DNA from: G963674505 sp964575975
GTDB lineage: Bacteria; Desulfobacterota; Desulfobacteria; Desulfobacterales; SKZT01
DNA length: 33,044 nt
Reading direction: 5' to 3'
Assembly: GCA_964575975.1 (NCBI GenBank)
Contig: CAZNTU010000041.1
Location: forward strand, 1 to 33,044
The position numbers and the translations under genes were made by a program. This document shows positions 1 through 8,109 of the stretch, piece after piece. How positions within the stretch are numbered: the first letter of the stretch is position 1; the number at the start of each line of letters is the position of its first letter. The notes under the pieces are model-generated. The model worked only from the letters and a program-made list of their open reading frames with translations. It was not told the DNA's origin and searched no databases.

Positions 1-289
1 TCGATAAATTCGGCATGTTACCCGTTAAGTTTACAATGTCAAATTATTGGTTATTGGTTATTGGATATCGGTTGTCGGTTGTTTGCTAGTGGCGGTTGAG
101 CACTTCCCGATAACGAATATCCAATAACGAATATCCAATAACTTGACATCGTAAAATTAATTTTTGAATTTTCCGGCGCGTTTCTTATAGTTAGAGGCAT
201 GGGTATCAATTAAGAAAAAACGAATACGACCGCGTCGAAACGAAAAAATACGAACCGCGATTAGACCCTCAAATTTACGATGTCAAGCT
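1..289. repeat. repeat-rich intergenic element left of the quinone oxidoreductase gene
   Basis: This stretch holds no gene. It contains three tandem copies of TTATTGG (44-64) and, in opposite orientation, a 14-bp tandem repeat TAACGAATATCCAA (111-124 and 125-138). These are bracketed by TTTACAATGTCAA (30-42) and the inverted copy TTGACATCGTAAA (143-155). A third copy, TTTACGATGTCAA (274-286), ends three bases before the ATG at 290. The inverted arrangement over 30-155 could fold as one imperfect stem-loop and looks like a small non-autonomous repeat element. No convincing promoter or ribosome binding site for the gene at 290 is visible. Confidence 0.6.
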
Positions 290-1273
290 ATGAAAGCCGT
301 ATTAATAAAGAAACCCGGCGGACGGGAAGAGTTGTGCATCGGAGAAATTCCGACGCCGCGTCCGAATAGGCGCGAGATCCTCGTCAAAGTCAAGGCGACG
401 TCCCTGAACCGAATGGATATTCTCCAAAGGCAAGGGCTATATCCTGTGCCCGAAGGCGCAAGCGACGTATTGGGCGTGGATTTGGCGGGGGTGGTCGAAG
501 AGGCGGGTCCCGACGCCGGACGGTGGGAACCCGGCGACCGGGTCATGGGGCTGATGGGGGGCGGAGGGTATGCCGAGTACGCGGTGATACACGAAGATCT
601 TGCCCGGGAGATCCCCGAAAACCTCACCTTCGAAGAGGCCTCCGCCATTCCGGAGGTTTTTTCCGCGGCGTTTCAGACCCTTTTCTGGCTGGGAAAAGTC
701 GAAAAAAACCAGTTCGTCCTAGTCCACGCCGGCGCCGGAGGCGTCGGGTCCGCAGCCATTCAGCTCGTCCGGGAATCCGGCGCGAAATCCTTCGCCACGG
801 CAGGGACCGACGAGAAGGTTGAATTTTGCAAAACCCTGGGCGCGGACTTCGGATGCAACTACAACAGGGTATCTTTTGTAGAGCCGCTCCTGGATGCCAC
901 CGGAGGCAAAGGCGCTGACATAATCCTCGATTTCGTGGGAGCGCCTTACTGGAAAGAAAACATACGGGCGCTGAAAAAGGATGGACGGATTATCATCATT
1001 GGATTCTTGGGCGGCCCCTTCGTGGAAAAAGTCGATTTGAACCAAATCCTGACTCGATGGGTTCGAATCATAGGCACAACCTTGCGCTCCCGCGACTTGC
1101 AGTACCGCATATCCCTGGCCGAGGAAACTTACGCGTTCGCCTTGCCCCGTTTCCGGGACGGACGGCTGAAGCCGGTCGTGGACCGGGCATTTCCATGGGA
1201 GGACGTGCAAGAAGCCCACAAATACATGGAAGAAAACCGAAATTTGGGCAAAATCGTTCTTAACGGCATGTGA
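290..1273 (+). CDS. zinc-independent medium-chain dehydrogenase, PIG3-like NAD(P)H:quinone oxidoreductase
   Basis: A 327-residue protein of the length usual for quinone oxidoreductases of the medium-chain dehydrogenase superfamily. The N-terminal GroES-like domain opens with MKAVLIKKPGG. The Rossmann half contains the nucleotide-binding run AGAGGVGSAAIQL near residues 147-159 and the later segment GADIILDFVGAPY. The cysteines of the zinc alcohol dehydrogenases are absent, which fits the zinc-independent quinone reductase branch (PIG3/TP53I3-like). The family transfers hydride from NADPH to quinones or other reactive carbonyl acceptors in the cytoplasm; the substrate here is unknown. The ATG at 290 is the natural start by similarity, yet no Shine-Dalgarno sequence precedes it and a repeat copy abuts it. 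It converges with the VIT/VWA gene, so it is a single-gene unit. Confidence 0.88.
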   Translation: MKAVLIKKPGGREELCIGEIPTPRPNRREILVKVKATSLNRMDILQRQGLYPVPEGASDVLGVDLAGVVEEAGPDAGRWEPGDRVMGLMGGGGYAEYAVIHEDLAREIPENLTFEEASAIPEVFSAAFQTLFWLGKVEKNQFVLVHAGAGGVGSAAIQLVRESGAKSFATAGTDEKVEFCKTLGADFGCNYNRVSFVEPLLDATGGKGADIILDFVGAPYWKENIRALKKDGRIIIIGFLGGPFVEKVDLNQILTRWVRIIGTTLRSRDLQYRISLAEETYAFALPRFRDGRLKPVVDRAFPWEDVQEAHKYMEENRNLGKIVLNGM

Positions 1274-1306
1274 CGGCTTAAAACCGGAAAATTTTCCTGC
1301 TCGAAG

Positions 1307-1341
1307 AAAAAAAGGGCGGGGGCTCTCGCGAGGTCCCGCCC
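1307..1341 (-). terminator. intrinsic terminator of the VIT/VWA gene
   Basis: The arms GGGCGGG (1314-1320) and CCCGCCC (1335-1341) form a 7-bp GC stem around a loop that itself contains the palindrome CTCGCGAG. Read on the minus strand, the stem is followed directly by seven T residues (complement of 1307-1313). It lies 20 bp beyond the stop of the minus-strand VIT/VWA gene, in the gap between two convergent genes. Confidence 0.85.
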
Positions 1342-1361
1342 ATAACGTATAAAATGCCAGT

Positions 1362-3755
1362 CTAAAAGCTCAATACAGCGCCAATCTTCATCGGCGCGGT
1401 ACCCGAAGGCCTGCCGAACTCGGCCTTTTTCAGCGCCTCCGCAAGACATCCTTCCAGATTCTCCCTGTTTCCATTTGCAGGAGCAATTTTAACCGACGAC
1501 ACCTTTCCCTCCGCGTCCACGTAAATTAAAATCTCTATCCTCCGCGTCCCTCCGTCCGAGTTTTCATTCAAGCACAGGGCAATTTCCTTTCTCGCCTTCT
1601 CCAGAACGGCTTTCACGCTCTGTTCGGAAATTCCGCCCTCTGTTTTCACCTCGTCGATGGAAAACGCTTCGATTCGCATTCGCCTTTGTAAAGCGTTCAA
1701 TTCCATTTTCTCCTCTTCGGGCGCCGTCGCGACTTCATCCCTGGAATAGAATTCCGTTTTTTCCTTCGCGACCTCTCCGGACATGGAGAAAGGAGCAGCC
1801 GGAACCGGGGCCGATTGCGGCATGGCCATCATTCTTTTGGAAAACGCGTGGCTTCCGCCCACGGCCAAATTGGAAACTCCCTCGGGAAGCGGCAAGGGCT
1901 GATCGACAGCGACGGGCTTTTGCCCCTGAGCCCTGGCCTCGGAATCGACGGCCACGAACGAGGTGTAGGCGGTCAACAAGCTGTACCTGAGCCCGAGATC
2001 CGTGACGGTCTTCTTGCGCTCGTCCGACTGCGACAGGTTCTCGTAGTCCGAAAGGACAGCGATGCGGCGTCGCGCCCAAAGGTTCGCGAGCGCACGCTGG
2101 TCCTCCACCCGGCTTGCGCTATCGAGTTTCATGGCTTTCTCGAAATCCCCTCCTCCTGTTTTTCCCGTTACCTTGATCGATCCGGAGGCTTTTCCGCGCC
2201 ATTTTCCGAAGACGATCACCGGGCGGTCCGCCAGTACGTCCGGAATCGAGGGGGGTTCTACGTCGTAGGCTTCGAATTTGCCGAAATCGACTTTCACGCC
2301 AGACATAACGGGAGTGGCGATCAGTTTGCGGAATGCTTCGGCCTTGACTTTCGCCTCCGTCGGTTTGGTGATCACGAAAGGCTCTCCCATACCGGCTCGC
2401 GCGACCCCTTCCAAGAGAAACCGGTTTACGCTGGACCCGATGCCGAACGCGAACATGTTAGCCTCCCCGAGCCTGTTTCGAATCAAGTCGAACGTTTCGG
2501 TCTCGACGTTCACATAGCCGTCGGTCGCTATCACGACAGTCCTCGAAACGCTCTCCGTCCTCGGAAGGGCAAGCGCGCGTTCGAGCGCCGGGAGTATCTC
2601 CGTTCCTCCCCCGCCCTGCTGGCGGTCGATGGTATCCAAAGCTTTGCGAATGTTGTCCGAAGTGGCCGGCAGGGATTTCTCGGCCATCACGCTGGAACTG
2701 CCGGCGAAAAGCAGCACGTTGAAAACGTCCGTGGGTCGAAGGCTTCCGATCAAATCCCTCAGAAGCTCCTTCGAGATATCCAGCGGAAACCCGTGCATCG
2801 AACCGGACACGTCCACGATGAAAATGTACTCGCGAGGCGGAATCTGCTCCACCTTCACATTTTCGGGCGGCTGGACCATCAGGAGAAAAAAGTTCTCGTC
2901 TTTTCCGGAAGAGATCAACAGGCCTGTGTCCACGGCGTCCCCGGCCAGACGGTATCTCAATATGAAATCGCGATTGCCGCCGCTCTTTTCCGATGGATCA
3001 AGCTCGATTTTGGCCCTGTCCCGTCCGACGAAATCGATTTTGGTCTTGTGGCTGGAGCAGACAACGTCCCGGATCGGAATCCCTGCGGCCAAATTCAAGC
3101 CGATGTCGAATGCGTACGTCGGAGCCTCGCCTTCCTTCAAGTACGGGTTGGCCGTCCATGTTTCGCCCGTGCCGCCCCTTTCCGGGGCCTGTCCCGCGTA
3201 TCTCGGCCCGACCACGGTCGGATAGACGAACTCGTACACTTTGTCCGCGGGAACAAGCGGCTCCGTGTACTTCATTTCCACTTCGATCACGTCGCCGGGC
3301 AAAATGTTGGCCACGTTCATTTGGAAAACGTTCGGACGGTGCTGTTCCAGCAGGGACGCGCTCTTGCCCTCGGCCTTCGCCTGCTCGTAGTCCTGCCGTG
3401 CCCGCTCTCTCTCCTTGATTTTGGCCATGATCGTCCGCTCCCCGATGGTCATTTTCATGGCGTAAACGGCGGCGCGGCTGGACGCCGGAAAAACGTAAAT
3501 GGCCTCCAAGTTGTTCCTCCCCGCGTTTTCGTAACCCTGGGTCACGGAGACATCGGCGATCACCCCCGAAATATCGACCGAGACCCTGGTCGATTTCAAC
3601 GGAAGAGAATCCGTGTCGGGATCGTCGCTTAGGACGAAAAAATAAGGGGACAGGGTTTTGGCCTCCGACGCATCCTCCTGGGCCGAAACGTTTCCAACCA
3701 GCGCGAAAACAACGGCCGCGCAAAAAGCGATTGCATATTGGAACAACGGTTTCAT
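1362..3755 (-). CDS. secreted VIT and von Willebrand factor A domain protein with AgmX/PglI-type C-terminus
   Basis: A 797-residue protein starting at the ATG at 3755, which has an AAGGAGG ribosome binding site; the reading frame stays open further upstream, but that part overlaps a decayed transposase. An N-terminal signal peptide (MKPLFQYAIAFCAAVVFALV, ending near NVSAQ) predicts export. Residues about 35-170 form a VIT domain. Residues about 308-480 form a VWA domain with the metal-binding motif DVSGSM (315-320) and later TDG. The last 85 residues (after AVLEKARKEIALCLNEN) resemble the AgmX/PglI or TonB-like C-terminal domain common in Myxococcota and deltaproteobacteria. VIT-VWA proteins resemble inter-alpha-trypsin inhibitor heavy chains and mediate protein contacts outside the cytoplasm. 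The partner is unknown. Nothing ties it to its neighbours. Confidence 0.85.
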   Translation of the reverse strand: MKPLFQYAIAFCAAVVFALVGNVSAQEDASEAKTLSPYFFVLSDDPDTDSLPLKSTRVSVDISGVIADVSVTQGYENAGRNNLEAIYVFPASSRAAVYAMKMTIGERTIMAKIKERERARQDYEQAKAEGKSASLLEQHRPNVFQMNVANILPGDVIEVEMKYTEPLVPADKVYEFVYPTVVGPRYAGQAPERGGTGETWTANPYLKEGEAPTYAFDIGLNLAAGIPIRDVVCSSHKTKIDFVGRDRAKIELDPSEKSGGNRDFILRYRLAGDAVDTGLLISSGKDENFFLLMVQPPENVKVEQIPPREYIFIVDVSGSMHGFPLDISKELLRDLIGSLRPTDVFNVLLFAGSSSVMAEKSLPATSDNIRKALDTIDRQQGGGGTEILPALERALALPRTESVSRTVVIATDGYVNVETETFDLIRNRLGEANMFAFGIGSSVNRFLLEGVARAGMGEPFVITKPTEAKVKAEAFRKLIATPVMSGVKVDFGKFEAYDVEPPSIPDVLADRPVIVFGKWRGKASGSIKVTGKTGGGDFEKAMKLDSASRVEDQRALANLWARRRIAVLSDYENLSQSDERKKTVTDLGLRYSLLTAYTSFVAVDSEARAQGQKPVAVDQPLPLPEGVSNLAVGGSHAFSKRMMAMPQSAPVPAAPFSMSGEVAKEKTEFYSRDEVATAPEEEKMELNALQRRMRIEAFSIDEVKTEGGISEQSVKAVLEKARKEIALCLNENSDGGTRRIEILIYVDAEGKVSSVKIAPANGNRENLEGCLAEALKKAEFGRPSGTAPMKIGAVLSF

Positions 3756-3922
3756 CGCAGACCTCCTTTTTGTTTTAGAATGTGACGTTTTTTGTTTAAT
3801 GCGCCGCGCATTGTCAATTAGTGCCCGTCCGAAAAGCGGGCGATTTTCCAGAAACGCACAAAAAGCACAATTCGTGCCAAACATAATTCCACTTCTCCTT
3901 CGGGCCACAATAGTCAAATCTT

Positions 3923-4163
3923 TCACGACATTCGCCAGGTGCGCCGGGTACCGGTCGAAGGAACGACCGGAGTCTCGCCGCGAAGGCCGTGGGAGCTTCC
4001 GGGAAGGCGGCCGGAGCGAAGCCCGACTTCGTCGCCGAAGAGGATCTCCGCGTCGTCCCTTTTCGGCGTCGTCGCGAATGCGTTCGTACCCGGTCTCCAC
4101 CCATTCTTTCACCTCCTTCGGACTTGCGCGGCTCCTCCTGCTCCCGCGGAAAAAGGGAGCGGG
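3923..4163 (-). pseudogene. frameshifted relic of an IS630-family transposase
   Basis: No intact frame exists, but two adjoining minus-strand frames read as consecutive parts of an IS630-type DDE transposase. The first (about 4163 down to 4056) ends with VKEWVETGYERIRDDAEKG, matching the segment before the catalytic block in that family. The second (4057 to the stop at 3923) begins DDAEILFGDEVGLRS and continues LRGETPVVPSTGTRR, matching the family pattern AEIxFGDExGxRS...RGxTPVVxxTGxR that contains the second catalytic acidic residue. A single frameshift joins them. A third frame (about 3920-3790, NVVKDLTIVARRR onward) may be the continuation. The N-terminal helix-turn-helix region and the last catalytic Glu are not recognisable, so this is a dead remnant. 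Identification rests on motif recall, not on a search. Confidence 0.65.
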
Positions 4164-4420
4164 CGTCTGCGATTGTTGTTTGATTTTTCATAATTTGAAA
4201 GGCAAGGGCCGTATCGGCTTTGTAAATCAAAAGATGGACTAGGCAATAAAAAACAAGCTTCCAATTTCCTTTATGGTTCCTGCTATGAAGACCTGTTCGT
4301 TAAAAACCTGCGCAACTATTTCTCCGTGCGCCAATCATCAAAAGGCGCGTAGAAAGGATTTTGAACGATTCGTATCGCAATGCCGAATTTCTTGGCGAGA
4401 TTGCCGGGAAATTGAATTTC
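4164..4420. other. intergenic sequence between the transposase relic and the palindrome
   Basis: This is the part of the 790-bp gap between leuA and the VIT/VWA gene that is not explained by the transposase relic or the palindrome. No intact gene, tRNA or convincing promoter is seen. Short minus-strand frames occur, such as one ending QNPFYAPFDDWRTEK just left of the palindrome, but I do not recognise them. The whole gap looks like decayed mobile DNA. Confidence 0.4.
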
Positions 4421-4460
4421 GTTTGCGCATAGCGCCGCCGGGGCGGCGCTATGCGCAAAC
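4421..4460. repeat. 19-bp perfect inverted repeat (palindromic hairpin)
   Basis: Arm GTTTGCGCATAGCGCCGCC (4421-4439) is matched by its exact reverse complement (4442-4460) with only two G residues between. The 40-bp unit can form a very stable hairpin or cruciform. No T-run follows on either strand, so it is not a standard intrinsic terminator, although it lies about 85 bp beyond the stop of leuA and could still protect or end that transcript. It also sits close to the transposase relic and may be a mobile-element remnant. Confidence 0.85.
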
Positions 4461-4545
4461 TACAAACGGGCTGGCCGGAGTTAAGACCAAACCCCAGGGT
4501 GCGAATTGGTTGTCGTATTTCCATTTCCAATATGGAAAAGGTCAG

Positions 4546-6078
4546 CTACAGGCTTTCCCTGTCCACCGGGTGCTTCTTCAAGTACTCCAGCCGGTTCAGC
4601 CCGTTCAGGTAGGCCTTGGCGCTGGCGGTGATGATGTCCGGGTCGGAGCCTCTTCCCAAGGCCACCAGGCCGTTTTCCCTCAGCCGGACCGTCACCTCGC
4701 CCTGGGCGTCGGTGCCTCCGGTCAAGGCGCTAACCGTGAATCGCAACAGCTCGGATCTGGCTCCGGTCAGTTCCGCAATGGTGTTGAACGCGGCGTCTAT
4801 GGGACCGTTGCCGTATCTGGCGCCCTGGACCGAACGGCCGTTGATTTCCAGCTTCACGCTGGCCATCGGCAATACCGTCGTGCCCGCCACAACGTTCAAA
4901 TACTCCAGCTTGAACGTCTCCGCAGTCCTCAGAATGCCTTCCGTGACGATTACTTCCAGGTCCTCGTCCATGACGTGCTTCTTCTTGTCGGCCACCTCCT
5001 TGAATCTCGTGAAAACGAGATTCAACTCCTCGTCGGACAGATCGTATCCCATATCCTTCAAGTGCGTGCGCAGCGCGTGCCGTCCGGAATGCTTGCCCAG
5101 AATCAGCTTGCTTTCGCTGAGGCCTACCGTCTCCGGCTTCATGATCTCGTAGGTCATGGGGTTCTTCAGCATGCCGTCTTGGTGAATACCTGCCTCGTGG
5201 GCGAAGGCGTTCGCTCCTACGATGGCCTTGTTGGGCTGCACGATGATGCCCGTGATCATGCTGACCAGGCGGCTGGTGGGATGGATGTGCCGGGTTTCGA
5301 CGTTCGTTTCCACCGGGATGAAGTTTCTCCTGGTATGGATGCTCATGACCACTTCCTCCAGGGAAGTGTTTCCGGCGCGCTCGCCTATGCCGTTTATCGT
5401 CACCTCGGCCTGTCTCGCCCCCGCCCGGATGGCGGTCACCGTGTTGGCGGTCGCCAAGCCCAGGTCGTTGTGGCAATGCACGCTGATGACCGCTTTCCCG
5501 ATGTTGGGCGTGTTGGCCTTGATGTACCGGATCAGGTCGCCGAACTCCTCGGGGATCGCGTATCCCACCGTGTCAGGCACGTTGACCGTTGTCGCGCCGG
5601 CCTCGATGGCCGCCTCGAATACCTTGCACAGAAACGCGGGTTCGCTCCGGGAGGCGTCCTCGGCGGAAAATTCCACGTTTTCCGTGTAGGTCTTGGCGTA
5701 CTTGACCGCCTCCACGGCTTTCTTGATCACCTGCTCCCGGGTCATGCCCAACTTGTACTCCATGTGCAGGTCGGAGGTGGCGATAAAGGTGTGAATCCGG
5801 GGATTCGCCGCGTGCCTGATGGCTCCCCAGGCCTTGTCGATATCCTCCTTGGAGGTCCTGGCCAACGCGGCCACCTGAGCCCGTTTCAACTTCTCGGCGA
5901 TCTTGGAAACCGCCTCGAAATCGCCTGCCGAGGCCGCCGGAAAACCGGCCTCCAGAATATCCACCCCCAATTTTTCCAACTGCCCTGCCAAACGCAGTTT
6001 CTCGTTGGTGTTCATGCTGGCGCCCGGAGACTGCTCGCCGTCCCTTAACGTGGTGTCGAATATGTACAGTCTTTCCAT
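4546..6078 (-). CDS. leuA: 2-isopropylmalate synthase
   Basis: A 510-residue protein, the normal length for bacterial LeuA. It condenses acetyl-CoA with 2-oxoisovalerate, the first committed step of leucine synthesis, in the cytoplasm. The N-terminal TIM barrel opens with FDTTLRDGEQSPGASM, the metal and acyl-CoA site of the family. The second metal motif appears in SVHCHNDLGLA. The segment GIGERAGNTSLEE is also characteristic. The C-terminal 130 residues, with GARYGNGPIDAAFNTI, form the regulatory domain that binds leucine for feedback inhibition. The start at 6078 has AAGGAG spaced for initiation. It is the last gene of the minus-strand branched-chain amino acid block, separated from cimA by 335 bp that contain repeats, so it may have its own promoter. 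Confidence 0.95.
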   Translation of the reverse strand: MERLYIFDTTLRDGEQSPGASMNTNEKLRLAGQLEKLGVDILEAGFPAASAGDFEAVSKIAEKLKRAQVAALARTSKEDIDKAWGAIRHAANPRIHTFIATSDLHMEYKLGMTREQVIKKAVEAVKYAKTYTENVEFSAEDASRSEPAFLCKVFEAAIEAGATTVNVPDTVGYAIPEEFGDLIRYIKANTPNIGKAVISVHCHNDLGLATANTVTAIRAGARQAEVTINGIGERAGNTSLEEVVMSIHTRRNFIPVETNVETRHIHPTSRLVSMITGIIVQPNKAIVGANAFAHEAGIHQDGMLKNPMTYEIMKPETVGLSESKLILGKHSGRHALRTHLKDMGYDLSDEELNLVFTRFKEVADKKKHVMDEDLEVIVTEGILRTAETFKLEYLNVVAGTTVLPMASVKLEINGRSVQGARYGNGPIDAAFNTIAELTGARSELLRFTVSALTGGTDAQGEVTVRLRENGLVALGRGSDPDIITASAKAYLNGLNRLEYLKKHPVDRESL

Positions 6079-6413
6079 TGTTTTGCTCCTTGTATAGGTA
6101 TTGGTTTTTAGCTTTTAGGTGTTAGCAGGGATAATGAAAACAAGCCGGAGACGTTCCGAAAATCCCGCCGTTTTTTGTTACGACATCCGGCAATGGAAAT
6201 CAGGTAATAGATGTTAGGCGTCGGGCCAGAAACCTAACGCCTAACACCTAAAACCTATTAGGTGAATTTAGAGCAAAACAATTTCCTAAGCATAGGCCGC
6301 AGGACTTGGTCGGAACCTCGTCCCGCGGCATTGCTCGCCTCTCTTTTTTCCGAACGACGTATCATACGGTTTCGTTTGCCTCTGTCGGTTGAAAGAATAG
6401 CCTTTTCCGGCGG
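6079..6413. repeat. repeat-bearing gap between cimA and leuA
   Basis: No gene is seen here. The sequence TTTTAGGTGTTAG (6113-6125) has its exact reverse complement CTAACACCTAAAA at 6241-6253. Inside that pair is a second one, GTTAGGCGT (6213-6221) with ACGCCTAAC (6237-6245). The variants TTAGGTG and TTAGGCG recur, as TTATTGG does at the left end of the window, so this is probably another intergenic repeat element. It interrupts an otherwise compact biosynthetic block. No clear promoter for leuA can be assigned. Confidence 0.6.
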
Positions 6414-8006
6414 TTACTGTTTGGCCAGCTTGTACTGGAAACTGTCGGTCAAAGCCTGCCAGCTCGCCTCTATAATGTCGCTCGACACGCCGATGGTGTT
6501 CCAGATTTCCTCCTGGTCCCTGGACGCGATGAACACGCGGACCTTGGCGGCGGTGCCGTCCCGTCCGTCCATGACGCGCACCTTGAAGTCCACCAGGCGC
6601 ATGTGGTCCAGGTTGGGGAAGAATTGTCCCAAGGCCTTGCGAAGGGCGTTGTCCAAGGCGCCGACCGGCCCCTGCCCCTCCGCCGCCGTGATCTCCTGCC
6701 TGCCGTCGACCGAAATCTTGATGGTGGCCTGCGCCGCGCACGGTCTGTCCTTGTCCTTTTCCACCGTGATGCGGAATTGCTCCAGTTCGAATATGGGCTT
6801 GAACTGATCCGTGAACTTCTCCATGAGGATTTTCAAGGAACCGTCGGCCGTGTCGAACTGGTACCCCTCCAGTTCCAACTTCTTGATCTTCTCCACGATC
6901 TCCCGGCCATCGTGGCCGTTCAACCCCAGTTCCACGCCCAGTTCCTTTGCCTTGTACTCGATGTTGCTCTTTCCGGACAGGTCGGAAACCAGCACCCGCC
7001 GCTTGTTTCCCACCAGCTCGGGGTCCATGTGCTCGTAGGCCCTGGGGATTTTCATGATCGCGTTCACGTGGATTCCGCCCTTGTGGGCGAACGCGCTCTT
7101 TCCCACGAAAGGACGGCTGTTCAGGGGAACCAGGTTGGCGGTCTCGCTGACGAAACGGGAAAGCTTTCTCAATTTCGTCAGGTTTTCGTCCGAGATGCAA
7201 TCGACGCCCATCTTGAGCTTCAGTATGGGTATGATGGAAACCATGTCGGCGTTTCCGCATCGTTCGCCGTACCCGTTGACGGTGCCCTGTACCATGACCG
7301 CGCCCTTCCTCACTCCGGAAATGGAATTGGCAACGGCCATGTTGGAGTCGTTGTGGGCATGGATGCCGAACCTGATCGAAAGTTTTTCCGGGGCGACGCC
7401 GCAGTTTCGCGCCAGCTTCTCCCTGGTTTCGTCCATGATGCTCTCCACCTCGAACGGAAGGGTGCCGCCGTTGGTGTCGCACAGGACCACGAAGTCCGCG
7501 CCGGAATCCACGGCCGCGACCAGCGTTTTGACCGCGTAGTCCGGATTGGCCTTGTAGCCTTCAAAGAAATGCTCCGCGTCGTAGATCACCTCGCGCCCGT
7601 TCTTCTTCAAGAAACCGACCGAGTCGGCGATCATGGCAAGATTCTCCTCCAGCGTGGCGCATATGATCTGCTCCACGTGCAGGTCCCACGTCTTGCCGAA
7701 AATAGCCACGGCTTTGGTGCCGCTCTCCAACATCCTCAGAAGATTGGCGTCGGCGTCGGGGGAAATTCCGGGCCGCCTGGTGGAGCCGAACGCGGTGACG
7801 GTGGCGTTCTTCAGATCGAGTTGCTTGACCAGCTCGAAGTACTGGAGATCCCTCGGGTTCGAGCCGGGCCATCCGCCCTCGATGTAATGGACCCCGAGAT
7901 CGTCGAGCCTCTTGGTGATGTTGATCTTGTCCTCGACGGTGAAGCTGATTTCCTCGCCCTGGGCTCCGTCCCTGAGAGTCGTGTCGTAAAGGAAGACAGG
8001 TTCCAT
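6414..8006 (-). CDS. cimA: (R)-citramalate synthase
   Basis: A 530-residue member of the LeuA-like acyl-CoA ligating family, of the CimA type by its opening motif DTTLRDGAQGEEISFTVEDK and the family signature HAHNDSNMAVANS. It joins pyruvate and acetyl-CoA to citramalate, which LeuCD and LeuB turn into 2-oxobutyrate, giving isoleucine without threonine deaminase. The C-terminal third, with GPVGALDNALRKAL, is the allosteric domain. I place the start at the ATG at 8006 (MEPVFLYD) because AGGAG stands five bases before it; an ATG 15 bases upstream lacks such a site. It follows ilvC after 103 bp on the same strand, in keeping with a shared isoleucine, valine and leucine unit. Confidence 0.93.
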   Translation of the reverse strand: MEPVFLYDTTLRDGAQGEEISFTVEDKINITKRLDDLGVHYIEGGWPGSNPRDLQYFELVKQLDLKNATVTAFGSTRRPGISPDADANLLRMLESGTKAVAIFGKTWDLHVEQIICATLEENLAMIADSVGFLKKNGREVIYDAEHFFEGYKANPDYAVKTLVAAVDSGADFVVLCDTNGGTLPFEVESIMDETREKLARNCGVAPEKLSIRFGIHAHNDSNMAVANSISGVRKGAVMVQGTVNGYGERCGNADMVSIIPILKLKMGVDCISDENLTKLRKLSRFVSETANLVPLNSRPFVGKSAFAHKGGIHVNAIMKIPRAYEHMDPELVGNKRRVLVSDLSGKSNIEYKAKELGVELGLNGHDGREIVEKIKKLELEGYQFDTADGSLKILMEKFTDQFKPIFELEQFRITVEKDKDRPCAAQATIKISVDGRQEITAAEGQGPVGALDNALRKALGQFFPNLDHMRLVDFKVRVMDGRDGTAAKVRVFIASRDQEEIWNTIGVSSDIIEASWQALTDSFQYKLAKQ

Positions 8007-8109
8007 AAACGCTCCTGGCATTGAAACGCTTTCGCAAACGGGGGAAACGACGGAGGCTTCGAAGGCTCCGACCGCCTCCGCCGTCTTTCCTTCGCTTATT
8101 GAAAACGCG

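Noticed and set aside
111..138. Possible CRISPR repeat
   Set aside because: Only two tandem 14-bp units without spacers, and no cas genes in the window.
1815..3632. Long plus-strand open frame of about 600 codons opposite the VIT/VWA gene
   Set aside because: It is the antisense of a clear VIT/VWA coding sequence, is rich in His, Arg and Gly without domains, and reflects GC-biased codon use.
4300..4420. Small gene ending in QNPFYAPFDDWRTEK on the minus strand
   Set aside because: It has no start with a ribosome binding site, its upstream part runs into the palindrome, and I recognise no family; it is probably decayed sequence.
4273..6048. Plus-strand open frame of 591 codons opposite leuA
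   Set aside because: It lies across a full-length LeuA with all motifs; the translated product has no recognisable domain.
6603..8024. Plus-strand open frame of 473 codons opposite cimA
   Set aside because: Antisense shadow of CimA, with no domains.
8022..8109. Terminator between ilvC and cimA
   Set aside because: A GC-rich imperfect hairpin around GGAGGC/GCCTCC is present, but it has no T-run and the arms are bulged; readthrough to cimA is more likely.
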